From positions 434,001 to 498,000 of the forward strand of contig NZ_LAIR01000002.1 in assembly GCF_001247745.1 (NCBI RefSeq): a stretch of DNA of 64,000 bases. Direction: 5' to 3'. The notes under the pieces are model-generated. The model worked only from the letters and a program-made list of their open reading frames with translations. It had not been told where the DNA came from and made no database searches. Origin of the DNA: Luteipulveratus halotolerans (lineage in GTDB: Bacteria; Actinomycetota; Actinomycetes; Actinomycetales; Dermatophilaceae). How positions within the stretch are numbered: the first letter of the stretch is position 1; every line of letters starts with the position of its first letter. The position numbers and the translations under genes are program-made. Of this stretch, positions 53,682 through 64,000 are shown in pieces.

Positions 53682-53710
53682 GGGGGCGTGCGGTACGACC
53701 GCACCGCCCC
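53682..53710. terminator. GC-rich hairpin near the secreted-protein gene
   Basis: ggggcgtgcggt pairs with accgcaccgcccc around an acg loop, with one bulged base. It starts ten bases after the stop of the small secreted protein in its direction of transcription. There is no T-run. Confidence 0.5.
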
Positions 53711-53719
53711 CTGGCCCGG

Positions 53720-54193
53720 TCAGGTGTAGGGGTTGTCGGCGTACGCAGAGTAGGCGCACTGCACGGCGACACCGCTGCGGTGAGTGCAGACCTGGAGCCG
53801 GATCCCCTTGACGGACAACGCGTAGCCGCTGGTCGTCCACGTGCGCGGCTGACCCACGCCGTACGCCGTGACCCAGCCCGTCACGATGTTGCCGTTGGTG
53901 CGGTAGACCGTCGCACGGACCGAGGCGGACTTGCCGTCGCGCGCGGTGTCGTACGCCGTCATCTTGTAGGAGATGACAGGCGCCTCGTCCTTGACGGTCC
54001 AGGTGATCGTCGCCGTCCCGGTGGCGCCGGGCACCTCGGCTCTCAGGGCGTACGTCGCCGCCGACGCCGAGCTCATCGGGGTGAGGGCCAGGAGGCCTGC
54101 GCCCACGGCGGCGGCGCCCAGCGCGAGCCCGCGGCGGGGCGTGCGTCGGGCGCGTGCGGTCGGGTTCTGGGCTGTGCGAGTCGTGCTGGTCAC
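53720..54193 (-). CDS. Small secreted protein of unknown function
   Basis: 157 aa from the GTG at 54193 (GAGG upstream; a longer start at 54226 is possible). A basic n-region with RRTPRRG, a hydrophobic core (LALGAAAVGAGLLAL) and an ASA-A cleavage site form a signal peptide. The mature part, about 110 residues, is beta-rich with two Cys near the end (VCTHRSGVAVQCAYS), probably a disulfide. I do not recognise a family. It is read toward the methyltransferase remnant and away from nuoI2. Confidence 0.6.
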   Translation of the reverse strand: MTSTTRTAQNPTARARRTPRRGLALGAAAVGAGLLALTPMSSASAATYALRAEVPGATGTATITWTVKDEAPVISYKMTAYDTARDGKSASVRATVYRTNGNIVTGWVTAYGVGQPRTWTTSGYALSVKGIRLQVCTHRSGVAVQCAYSAYADNPYT

Positions 54194-54399
54194 GGAGTGT
54201 GGCCTCGTCCCTGGTGTAGGCGCCACCGATCGGTGGTGGAGCGACTGCGCTGAATGCTTCCAAGGTGCGGCTGCGCCGGGCCAGGTTATTTCCGCACCGC
54301 ACGTTCCCGGTCGGGCCGATCGACGAGTCGGTGCTAGGTGCGACCCGCCCGGCCCGGTAGCGTGCCCCGAGCGGAGCAGGCACGAGGCGGAAGAGAGCG

Positions 54400-55014
54400 A
54401 TGGCGGGCCCCAAGAAGCGCAACAGCCTGGTTCCGGGCCTGGTGAAGGGCATGGTCACCACCGCCCGGACGATGACGCGCCCTGCCCACACGCAGCAGTA
54501 CCCCGACGTCAAGCCCGACCTGCCGCCCCGGTCGCGCGGCGTCATCGCCCTCCTGCACGAGAACTGCACCTCCTGCATGCTGTGCGCGCGTGAGTGCCCC
54601 GACTGGTGCATCTACATCGACTCGCACAAGGAGACGATCCCGGCCGGCCCCGAGGGCGGGCGCGACCGCCAGCAGAACGTCCTCGACCGCTTCGCGATCG
54701 ACTTCAGCCTGTGCATGTACTGCGGCATCTGCATCGACGTGTGCCCGTTCGACGCGTTGTTCTGGAGCCCGGAGTTCGAGTACGCCGAGACCGACATCCG
54801 CGACCTGCTCCACGAGAAGGAACGGCTCGGCGAGTGGATGGAGACCGTGCCGCCTCCGGCCGCGCTCGACCCGGGCGCCCCTGACGCCGGTGAGGTGACC
54901 GCAGCGGCCAAGCCCGCTCGTACGCCGCGCGCCGCGCGCCCTCCCCGCAACGTCGCCTCGCCCGACCCTGAGACCTCACCCGGCCCTGACGCCGACCCGG
55001 GGAGCGGTTCGTGA
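54400..55014 (+). CDS. nuoI2: Complex I subunit I, second cluster
   Basis: 204 aa. Both [4Fe-4S] clusters are intact: C56, C59, C62, C66 (CTSCMLCAREC) and C105, C108, C111, C115 (CMYCGICIDVC). The C-terminal 60 residues are Pro/Ala rich and disordered. ATG at 54400. It resumes the nuo cluster after the interruption; the genes from here to nuoN2 overlap each other, so they are transcribed together. With E, F and G absent, its electron donor is unclear. Confidence 0.94.
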   Translation: MAGPKKRNSLVPGLVKGMVTTARTMTRPAHTQQYPDVKPDLPPRSRGVIALLHENCTSCMLCARECPDWCIYIDSHKETIPAGPEGGRDRQQNVLDRFAIDFSLCMYCGICIDVCPFDALFWSPEFEYAETDIRDLLHEKERLGEWMETVPPPAALDPGAPDAGEVTAAAKPARTPRAARPPRNVASPDPETSPGPDADPGSGS

Positions 55015-55571
55015 CGACCCACGACGTGTTCTTCGTGCTCGTCGGGGTGATCACTGCGGCGAGCGCTGTGCTGTCGGTGACGACCAAGCACCTGGTGCAC
55101 GCCGCGCTGTGGCTCGTCGTGTGCCTCGGTGCGCTCAGCGGGTGCTACCTCGTGCTCGGCGCCGAGCTGGTCGCCCTCGTGCAGCTGCTCGTCTACGTCG
55201 GCGCGGTCGTCGTCCTCGTGCTGTTCGCGCTGATGCTGACGCACGCGCCGATCGGTCGTTCGACCGCCCACGACGGCAGCGCCACCCAACGGGTCGCCGC
55301 GCTGATCGCGGGCGCGGCCACCGCTGCCCTGCTGGCCGCCACCCTGATCGGCGCGTTCGGCGGTGAGGCCGACGTGCAGGGCGGCTCGACCGGTGCGCTG
55401 GCGCAGCAGCTGTTCGGCACGTGGGTGTGGCCGTTCGAGCTGTTGTCGCTGCTGCTGCTGATCGCGCTGGTCGCGGCGTTCGCACTGGCCCGCCTCACGA
55501 CCACGAGCGTCGCGGACCCTGACGTCGCGGCAGACACCGACCACGAGGCGACGCAGGAGGTCGCCCCGTGA
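55011..55571 (+). CDS. nuoJ2: Complex I subunit J, second cluster
   Basis: 186 aa, five helices, normal length and without the 140-residue tail of the first copy. LVAVLQLLVYVGAVVVLVLFALML-like helix 3 with its bulge Gly is present (ALVQLLVYVGAVVVLVLF). GTG start overlapping nuoI2, stop overlapping nuoK2. Confidence 0.93.
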   Translation: MTTHDVFFVLVGVITAASAVLSVTTKHLVHAALWLVVCLGALSGCYLVLGAELVALVQLLVYVGAVVVLVLFALMLTHAPIGRSTAHDGSATQRVAALIAGAATAALLAATLIGAFGGEADVQGGSTGALAQQLFGTWVWPFELLSLLLLIALVAAFALARLTTTSVADPDVAADTDHEATQEVAP

Positions 55572-55876
55572 TCCACCTCGAGCTGCCGCTCCTGCTGGTC
55601 AGCGTCCTCGCGGGCACCGGCATCTACGGCATCCTCGCCCGTCGCAACGCGATCCTCGTGCTCATCGGTGTCGAGCTCGTCCTCGCCGCCGCCGGGCTGC
55701 TCCTGGTCACGATGGGCTCGACCGTCCAGGACACCCTGCGCGCGGGTCACGTCCTCACGATCTTCGTCATCACGATCGCCGCCGCCGAGATCGCCGTCGC
55801 GCTCGCCCTGGTGGTCGCGGTGTTCCGCGCTCGCGGCGACATCGACGTCACCCGGGCCCGTGAGGACGACTCGTGA
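55568..55876 (+). CDS. nuoK2: Complex I subunit K, second cluster
   Basis: 102 aa, three helices. Both membrane glutamates are kept: IGVELVLAAAGLLLV and ITIAAAEIAVALALVV. So the proton path through this subunit looks functional. GTG start, tight overlaps on both sides. Confidence 0.94.
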   Translation: MIHLELPLLLVSVLAGTGIYGILARRNAILVLIGVELVLAAAGLLLVTMGSTVQDTLRAGHVLTIFVITIAAAEIAVALALVVAVFRARGDIDVTRAREDDS

Positions 55877-57870
55877 ACCTCAACGGGCCGATCCAGCCGA
55901 GCCACCTGGCCGTCGCCCTGCCGGCGATCGGCGGGGTCCTCACGCTCCTGCTCGTACGCCGTAGCTCACGTGCCGCGGCGACGATCAACCTGCTTGCCGG
56001 TTTCGTCGCGCTGTTCGCCGCGTGCGCGCTGCTCGCCCAGCAGCTGCGCGGCAACGCCACCACCTCGCCCGAGACGATCGGTGACCTCGCCGTCGGCGGC
56101 GGGCTGCGCATCCCGCTCCACCTGCTCGTCGACGACTGGTCGGTCCTCGTCGCGGTCGCCGTCGCCGTGGTGTCCTTCGTGGTCCAGACCTTCGCCCGCT
56201 GGTACCTCTGGTCCGACCCGCGCTACCGCCAGTTCGCCGCGACCGTCGGCCTGTTCACGGCCGCCATGCAGCTCGTCGTGCTCTCCGGCGACCTGGTGCT
56301 CACCCTCGTCGGCTGGGAGCTCATGGGCTGGTGCTCCTACCTGCTCATCGGCCACGAGTCCGAGCGCGAGAAGGCCCGGCGGGCGGCGTACAAGGCGTTC
56401 GTCGTCACCCGCCTCGCCGACGCACCGCTGCTGGTCGGCATCGCAGCGCTCGCCGTCGGAGCCCGTAGCACCGACATCCCGACCGTGCTGAGGTTCTGGA
56501 CCGCCGAGCCGCACGCCGGTACGACGACGCTCACCGTCGCCGTGCTCGGGATCGTCTGCGGTGTGCTCGGCAAGTCGGCGCAGATCCCGTTCCAGGACTG
56601 GCTGCCCGATGCGATGGAGGGCCCGACGCCCGCGTCCGCGCTCATCCACGCGGCGACGATGGTCGCCGCCGGCACCGTCGTGCTCGCGCGGCTGCTGCCG
56701 CTGGTGCAGCACACCGAGCCGGCGCGGCTGGCGCTGGTCGTGCTCGCCGGCGTCACCGCCGTCGTCGCCGCTGTGCTCGCCTTCCTCCAGCAGGACCTCA
56801 AGAAGCTCCTCGCCTGGTCGACCGTCAGCCAGGTCGGCATCATGCTGACCGCACTCGGCGTCCTGCCGACCGGCACTCCGCCGGACACCGCGATCGCCCA
56901 CCTGCTCGGCCATGCGATGTTCAAGGCGCTGCTGTTCCTCATGATCGGCTGGGCCACGGTCCTGGTCGGCGGCACGATGGTGCCGCGGCTGTCGGGCGTC
57001 GTACGCCGCTACCGCGACCTGCGTCGCCTGCTCGCGGTCGGGTTCCTCGCGCTCGCCGGGGTGCCGCCGCTGGTCGGGTTCGTCAGCAAGGACCTCATCA
57101 TCGACTCGGCGGCCCACCACGCGGCCGACGGTGACGGACCGGCGCTGCTCGGCATGGTGCTCCTCGGCGTCGTGACGGTCCTCACCGCCGCCTACGCCAT
57201 GCGGGCCTGGCTGGTCCTGCAGCACGGCACGGTCTTCCAACGCCGTTCCGAGATCGAGGTGTTCGAGGACAGCTACACCGTGCAAGAGGTCGGCATCGTC
57301 GAGATGTTCCGCAACTCGCCCCAGGTCGACGAGTACGGCCGCGAGCTCGCGCCCGGCGAACGTCCGGTCGTCGACGACGACCTCGAGCCGCAGCCCGGGC
57401 TGATGCCGACGACCGGTCTGCTGGTCCTGGCCTTCCTCAGCGTCGTCGGGGGAGCGGTGGTCGCCTCACCGCTGCTCGACATCGACTGGAAGCACCCCGA
57501 CTGGCTGCTGATGGGTTCTTCCCTCCTGCTGATGGTTGCGGCCGGTCTGCTCGTACGCGTCATGTCGCTGCGCACGACCTACGGCGACGCCTCCGAGCGC
57601 CTGCCGATGTCGTGGCGGCTGCTCGCGTCGCGCGGTCTCGGCGTCGACACCGCCTACACCGCCGTCGTCGCGCGCCCGGTCCTGGCGCTCGCTCGCCTCG
57701 TCTCCGGGCTCGACGCCCGGCTCGACCGGGGCGTCGAGCGCACGCCCGCGCTGGTTCGCAGCCTCGGCGACCAGACCGCTCGGGTCCACACCCGCACGCC
57801 GACCAGCGGCCTGCTCGCCGTCATCGGCGGCGTCCTCGTTGTCGCTTTCCTGGGGGTCACGCTGTGGTGA
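55873..57870 (+). CDS. nuoL2: Complex I subunit L, second cluster
   Basis: 665 aa antiporter-like subunit. VGWELMGWCSYLLIGHESER keeps the channel Glu; LGKSAQIPFQDWLPDAMEGPTPASALIHAATMVAAG keeps the Lys region; QQDLKKLLAWSTVSQVGIM is the third signature. The C-terminal lateral helix and a final helix follow. A hydrophilic loop about residues 460-510 (FEDSYTVQEVGIVEMFRN) is distinctive. GTG start. Confidence 0.94.
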   Translation: MNLNGPIQPSHLAVALPAIGGVLTLLLVRRSSRAAATINLLAGFVALFAACALLAQQLRGNATTSPETIGDLAVGGGLRIPLHLLVDDWSVLVAVAVAVVSFVVQTFARWYLWSDPRYRQFAATVGLFTAAMQLVVLSGDLVLTLVGWELMGWCSYLLIGHESEREKARRAAYKAFVVTRLADAPLLVGIAALAVGARSTDIPTVLRFWTAEPHAGTTTLTVAVLGIVCGVLGKSAQIPFQDWLPDAMEGPTPASALIHAATMVAAGTVVLARLLPLVQHTEPARLALVVLAGVTAVVAAVLAFLQQDLKKLLAWSTVSQVGIMLTALGVLPTGTPPDTAIAHLLGHAMFKALLFLMIGWATVLVGGTMVPRLSGVVRRYRDLRRLLAVGFLALAGVPPLVGFVSKDLIIDSAAHHAADGDGPALLGMVLLGVVTVLTAAYAMRAWLVLQHGTVFQRRSEIEVFEDSYTVQEVGIVEMFRNSPQVDEYGRELAPGERPVVDDDLEPQPGLMPTTGLLVLAFLSVVGGAVVASPLLDIDWKHPDWLLMGSSLLLMVAAGLLVRVMSLRTTYGDASERLPMSWRLLASRGLGVDTAYTAVVARPVLALARLVSGLDARLDRGVERTPALVRSLGDQTARVHTRTPTSGLLAVIGGVLVVAFLGVTLW

Positions 57871-59387
57871 CCGTCCTGCTGCTGTCCGTCGTCATCCCGG
57901 TCGTAACGGGTGCCGTCCTGATCGCGAGTGACCGTTTCGACCCACCCGTCGCACCGCGTACGGCGTTCGGCGTCGCCCTCGTCGGAGCGGTCGCCACCGC
58001 GGTGTGCGTCGGGCTGTCGGTGTGGCGCCGTCCCGAGCTCGACCACGAGTGGGTGCCCGCGATCGGGATGCGCCTGCACCTGGCCGTCGACGGCATCAGC
58101 GCACCCCTGCTCGTCCTCACCGCAGCGCTCGGTGTGCTCGTGGTGCTGCACGGCCGAGTCGAGCCGCCGACGCGCTCCGGGCACGGCTCGTTCTTCGGCT
58201 GCCTGCTGCTGGTCGTCGGCGGTGCGATCGCGACCTTCCTCGCCCGTGACGCCGTGCTGTTCTTCCTCGCGTTCGAGGTCGTCCTCGTCCCGATGTGGTT
58301 GCTGATCAAGGGTTTCGGCGACCGCGAGCACCGCGCCGCGGCGGCCGCGAAGTTCGTGCTCTACACCGTGCTCGGCTCGACGCTGATGCTCGTCGGCATC
58401 CTCGCGCTGGTCTATCTCACAGGCACCTCCGACCTCGACCGCCTCGCCGGCGGCGCCGGGCTCACGACCACCCAGCAGACCGTGATCGCCGCGATCATGC
58501 TCGTCGGCCTCGGCATCAAGGTGCCGATCTGGCCGCTGCACTCGTGGCTGCCGTCCGCTCACACGGCAGCGCCCACCGCGGGCTCGGTGCTGCTCGCGGC
58601 GGTGCTGCTCAAGATGGGCACCTACGGCATCGCCCGCCTCGTCGTCCCCACCGTGCCCGAGGGCGTCGAACGGGTCGCTCCGTTCGTCGCCGTGCTGGCC
58701 GTCATCGGCATCCTGTGGGGTGGCCTGGTCTGCCTCGTCGAGCGTTCGCTCAAGCGCCTCATCGCCTGGTCGTCGGTCGCCCACATGGGGTTCGTCGTGC
58801 TCGGCCTGATGAGCGGCACCCGCCTCGGCCTGCAGGCCGCGCTGTTCGCCAACATCGCGCACGGCGTGATCTCGGCGCTGCTGTTCTTCGTGGTGGGCGG
58901 CCTCAAGCACCGCTGGCGCGGTGACGCCCTCGACGAGCCGCGCGGCTCGTTGCGTGACACCTCGCCGCGACTCGGGTTCGCGCTCGTCGTCGGTATGGCC
59001 GCCTCGCTCGGTCTGCCCGGCCTGGCCGGGTTCTGGGGCGAGCTGCTCGCGATCGCCTCGGTCTGGAACGCCGACGGCGACCGGCCCCAGCTGCTCTTCC
59101 GCGTCCTGGCCCTGGGCGCCGCACTCGGCACCGTGCTGGCCGCCGCCTACGCGCTGCGCGTGCTGCGCATCGTGTGGGCCGAGGGCTCGCTCGCCGAGCA
59201 GGTCAGCGCCCACGACGACCAGGACGAGCCCCACCTGCTGCCGCGACCCGCCGACGCGCACGGCATCGAGTGGGCCGTCGCTGGTGTCCTCGTGATCGTG
59301 ATCATCGGCCTCGGCGTCCTGCCCACCGTCCTGCTCGACTCCACGGAGCCCGTCGTGCGCCACCTGCTGGAGGTGGCCACCCGATGA
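57867..59387 (+). CDS. nuoM2: Complex I subunit M, second cluster
   Basis: 506 aa from the GTG at 57867 overlapping the nuoL2 stop; a GTG three bases earlier is equally in frame. FFLAFEVVLVPMWLLIKGFG (channel Glu), LGIKVPIWPLHSWLPSAHTAAPTAGSVLLA (channel Lys) and LIAWSSVAHMGFVVLGL identify NuoM. Ends overlapping nuoN2. Confidence 0.94.
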   Translation: MTVLLLSVVIPVVTGAVLIASDRFDPPVAPRTAFGVALVGAVATAVCVGLSVWRRPELDHEWVPAIGMRLHLAVDGISAPLLVLTAALGVLVVLHGRVEPPTRSGHGSFFGCLLLVVGGAIATFLARDAVLFFLAFEVVLVPMWLLIKGFGDREHRAAAAAKFVLYTVLGSTLMLVGILALVYLTGTSDLDRLAGGAGLTTTQQTVIAAIMLVGLGIKVPIWPLHSWLPSAHTAAPTAGSVLLAAVLLKMGTYGIARLVVPTVPEGVERVAPFVAVLAVIGILWGGLVCLVERSLKRLIAWSSVAHMGFVVLGLMSGTRLGLQAALFANIAHGVISALLFFVVGGLKHRWRGDALDEPRGSLRDTSPRLGFALVVGMAASLGLPGLAGFWGELLAIASVWNADGDRPQLLFRVLALGAALGTVLAAAYALRVLRIVWAEGSLAEQVSAHDDQDEPHLLPRPADAHGIEWAVAGVLVIVIIGLGVLPTVLLDSTEPVVRHLLEVATR

Positions 59388-60826
59388 AGGTCACCCTCGA
59401 CTACGCCGTCCTCGCGCCGGTGCTCGTGCCCGCGATCGGCGCCGTGCTCGTCCTGCTCCTCGACGCACTGCTGCCGCGCCTGGGCCACTGGCACTGGGCG
59501 ATCGCCGCCCTCGTGCTCCTCGTGGGCGCCGCGAGCACGGTGCCGGCGTTCACGTCGTACGACGACTCCCGCGCGACCTTGTGCCTCAACGGCACGCAGT
59601 GCCTCTACGTCGCCGACCGGGTCGCCTCGGCCCTGCAGGTCGCCACGCTCGTGTCCGCGGCGGTCGTCGCCCTGCTGATCCTGCCGGTCCGCGCGCCGGT
59701 CGACCGTACGCCGGTCGCCTCGGCTCTCGTCCTCACCGCAGCGGCCGGCGGCACCGGTGTCATGGCGGCCCGTGACCTCGGATCATGGCTGGTGCTCATC
59801 GAGCTGGCCACGATCCCGACGGTCGCGCTGGTGGCCTTCCGGGCACGGCGTTCGGCTGTCGACGGCGCCTTGTCGCTGCTCACGACGTCGTTGGTGTCGT
59901 TCGCGGTGCTCGCGCTCGGGGCGGCGATGTGGTTCGCCTCGACGGGCTCGGCGCTGCTCGACGGCGATGCGGTGCTCGCCGCGGCAGCCGACCCCGAGAC
60001 CCGCCGGGTGCTCGTCCTCGCCGTCGTCCTGATCGTCGCCGGTCTGGGCTTCAAGCTCTCGCTGGTGCCCTTCCACGCCTGGACCCCCGAGGCGTACTCC
60101 GGCGCGTCCATCCCGGTCGGCGCCTTCCTCGCGGTCACCTCCAAGCTCGCGGCGCTCGGCGCCCTGCTCGCAGTGCTGCGCGGTGTGACCGTGCTGGGTG
60201 AGTCGGCGCTGCTCGCGATCGCGGTGGTCGCGGCGATCACCATGACGCTCGGCAACGTCATGGCGCTGCGCGAGCCGTCAGCACTGCGGCTGCTCGCCTG
60301 GTCGACGGTCGCGCAGGCCGGCTGGGTCATCCTGCCGCTGGCCACGGTCGCGAGCGGTGCCGTCCGGGCATCGGCCGGCTACCTCCTCGTCTACGGCCTC
60401 GCCACCCTCGTCGCGTTCGCCGTCGTCACACTGGTCGCCCACGCCGAGGGGCGTGACCACGCGACCCGGCTGACGTCGTACGCCGGCCTGTTCCGTCGTC
60501 GTCCGCTCGCTGCGGTCACGCTCGGTGCGGCGCTGCTGACCCTGGCAGGTCTTCCGCCGGGCATCATCGGGCTGGTCGCCAAGGTGCTGGCCCTGCGCCC
60601 GGTCGTCGCCGACGGCCTGTGGTGGCTGGCGGTCATCGCCGCGATCAACGCGATGCTCGGCCTCGCGGTCTACCTGCGCTGGATGCTCGCGATGCTGGGA
60701 CGACCCCACGCCGATGCCGTGGTCGACCGTCCGCACCGCCTGCACGTGGCTCTGGTCGTGCTCGGCCTGCTCGCCCTCGCAGCGACGAGCCTGGCCCCGC
60801 AGCTGCTGCTCGGACTGGTCGGCTGA
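59384..60826 (+). CDS. nuoN2: Complex I subunit N, second cluster
   Basis: 480 aa from the ATG overlapping nuoM2. The core has WLVLIELATIPTVALVAFRARR (channel Glu), LGFKLSLVPFHAWTPEAYSGASIPVGAFLA (Lys and WTPxxYxGA signature) and LRLLAWSTVAQAGWVILPL. Somewhat shorter than the first NuoN, with a Cys pair in the first loop (LCLNGTQCLY). Last gene of the second cluster; 38 bases separate it from htpX. Confidence 0.93.
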   Translation: MKVTLDYAVLAPVLVPAIGAVLVLLLDALLPRLGHWHWAIAALVLLVGAASTVPAFTSYDDSRATLCLNGTQCLYVADRVASALQVATLVSAAVVALLILPVRAPVDRTPVASALVLTAAAGGTGVMAARDLGSWLVLIELATIPTVALVAFRARRSAVDGALSLLTTSLVSFAVLALGAAMWFASTGSALLDGDAVLAAAADPETRRVLVLAVVLIVAGLGFKLSLVPFHAWTPEAYSGASIPVGAFLAVTSKLAALGALLAVLRGVTVLGESALLAIAVVAAITMTLGNVMALREPSALRLLAWSTVAQAGWVILPLATVASGAVRASAGYLLVYGLATLVAFAVVTLVAHAEGRDHATRLTSYAGLFRRRPLAAVTLGAALLTLAGLPPGIIGLVAKVLALRPVVADGLWWLAVIAAINAMLGLAVYLRWMLAMLGRPHADAVVDRPHRLHVALVVLGLLALAATSLAPQLLLGLVG

Positions 60827-60864
60827 GCCCGGAACAGACCGCTGTGCCTGTACGTTTTCCGGAC

Positions 60865-61734
60865 ATGCATCGCCATTTCAACGGCCTCAAGACCGCTGCC
60901 CTCTTCGGCGGCATCTGGGCCCTGCTCCTCGCTCTCGGTGCCGTCATCGGCAACGGCAGGTTCATCTGGCTGTTCGCCCTCATCGGCGTCGGCACCACCG
61001 CCTACGGCTACTGGAACAGCGACAAGCTCGCCATCCGCGCCATGCGCGCCCAGCCCGTCAGCGAGGCCGAGGCGCCGGCGATGTACCGCATCGTGCGCGA
61101 GCTCTCCACCGCAGCCGGCAAGCCCATGCCGCGGCTCTACATCTCACCGACCCAGGCGCCCAACGCGTTCGCCACCGGTCGCAACCCCCAGCACGCCGCG
61201 GTCTGCTGCACCGCCGGCATCCTCGACCTGCTCGACGAGCGTGAGCTGCGTGGTGTGCTCGGCCACGAGCTGATGCACGTCTACAACCGCGACATCCTGA
61301 CCTCGTCCGTCGCGGCTGCGATCGCCGGTGTGATCACCTCGGTCGCCCAGATGCTGATGTTCATGAACATCTTCGGCGGCGGCAACGACGAGGACCGCCC
61401 CAACCCGATCGCGCTGCTCGCGATGTCGCTGCTCGCACCCTTCGCCGCGATGATCATCCAGATGGCCATCAGCCGCACCCGCGAGTACGACGCCGACGAG
61501 GACGGCGCCAAGCTCACCGGCGACCCGCTGGCCCTCGCGTCGGCGCTGCACAAGCTTGAGACCGGCGTCGCCCGTGCGCCCCTCGCGCCCGAGCCGGCCG
61601 TCGTCAACGCCTCGCACATGATGATCGCCAACCCGTTCCGCAAGCAGGACGTCTCCAAGCTCTTCTCGACGCACCCGCCGACGGCCGACCGCATCGCCCG
61701 GCTGGAGGGCATGGCCCGCCGCCAGGTCGGCTGA
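60865..61734 (+). CDS. htpX: Membrane zinc metalloprotease HtpX
   Basis: 289 aa. Two N-terminal helices, then the active site GHELMHVYNRD with H134, E135 and H138; the third zinc ligand lies in REYDADEDGAKLTGDP near residue 210. Two more helices precede that motif. HtpX degrades damaged membrane proteins. ATG at 60865 is chosen from homologue length; the track-length start further up lies in nuoN2. Confidence 0.92.
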   Translation: MHRHFNGLKTAALFGGIWALLLALGAVIGNGRFIWLFALIGVGTTAYGYWNSDKLAIRAMRAQPVSEAEAPAMYRIVRELSTAAGKPMPRLYISPTQAPNAFATGRNPQHAAVCCTAGILDLLDERELRGVLGHELMHVYNRDILTSSVAAAIAGVITSVAQMLMFMNIFGGGNDEDRPNPIALLAMSLLAPFAAMIIQMAISRTREYDADEDGAKLTGDPLALASALHKLETGVARAPLAPEPAVVNASHMMIANPFRKQDVSKLFSTHPPTADRIARLEGMARRQVG

Positions 61735-61780
61735 CCCAAGGGGCCCGCACGGCGCCACGGCAGATGAAAGAGTGGGCATC

Positions 61781-64000
<2,220 letters not shown>

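Noticed and set aside
48696..54399. A hidden or divergent nuoD2, E2, F2 or G2 in the interruption
   Set aside because: I checked the translations on both strands between nuoH2 and nuoI2; none contains the NuoD PQHPSTHG block, the NuoE/F/G Cys patterns or an NADH site.

Overview
The window is high-GC (roughly 70% in most genes) DNA with many GTG starts and 4-base ATGA/GTGA gene overlaps. Its gene content points to an actinobacterium: a 14-gene nuo operon flanked by menaquinone-type prenyl genes, KorAB, a DUF222-HNH protein, a GtrA-type glycosyltransferase, GlnR- and PHO-box-like sites, and a SAM-IV-like riboswitch. A Micrococcales (Dermacoccaceae-like) chromosome is my best guess, but the sequence alone does not fix the family. 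I see no tRNA, rRNA, CRISPR array or intact transposase.

Layout. 1-17.4 kb: the 3' end of a geranylgeranyl-reductase-like gene, a complete complex I operon nuoA-N, and a polyprenyl diphosphate synthase, all on the + strand. 17.5-21.5 kb: cell-surface glycosyltransferases (one with a scrambled middle) and a small Gly/Gln-rich membrane protein. 21.5-26.2 kb: a Tat-exported PhoX phosphatase with an upstream PHO-box-like site, then a PLP-enzyme/sugar-lactone-oxidase pair. 26.2-28.1 kb: a lower-GC accessory patch with a broken AlbA_2/Schlafen-type gene, an unrecognised two-helix membrane protein, and a VapBC-like toxin-antitoxin pair with a palindromic operator. 28.3-33.2 kb: acyl-CoA dehydrogenase, a 5'-truncated SMP-30-like gene and korBA. 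33.3-39.5 kb: a ureABCFGD operon without ureE, followed by an NCS1 permease with a Cys-rich tail; GlnR-like half-sites precede both ureA and the permease. 39.5-44.7 kb: a DinB-like protein, mmsA, an interspersed repeat, and metQNI behind a SAM riboswitch plus a poly-cysteine leader peptide. 44.8-47.2 kb: two genes truncated tail to tail, and a GT87-like mannosyltransferase. 47.2-60.8 kb: a second complex I cluster (A2 B2 C2 H2 ... I2 J2 K2 L2 M2 N2) that lacks D, E, F and G and is split by 4.7 kb of mostly decayed genes. 60.9-64 kb: htpX and the start of pepN.

How it fits together. The first complex I oxidises NADH and reduces menaquinone, whose tail is probably built and saturated by the flanking prenyl genes. 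The second cluster has no NADH module; if it works it must take electrons elsewhere, and ferredoxin reduced by KorAB is one candidate (inference). Nitrogen (urease), phosphate (PhoX) and sulfur (metQNI) genes each carry a matching regulatory signal. Several sites show decay or rearrangement: five broken or truncated genes with visible lesions, two gene-to-gene junctions and one pair of compensating frameshifts. Some of these could be sequencing errors.
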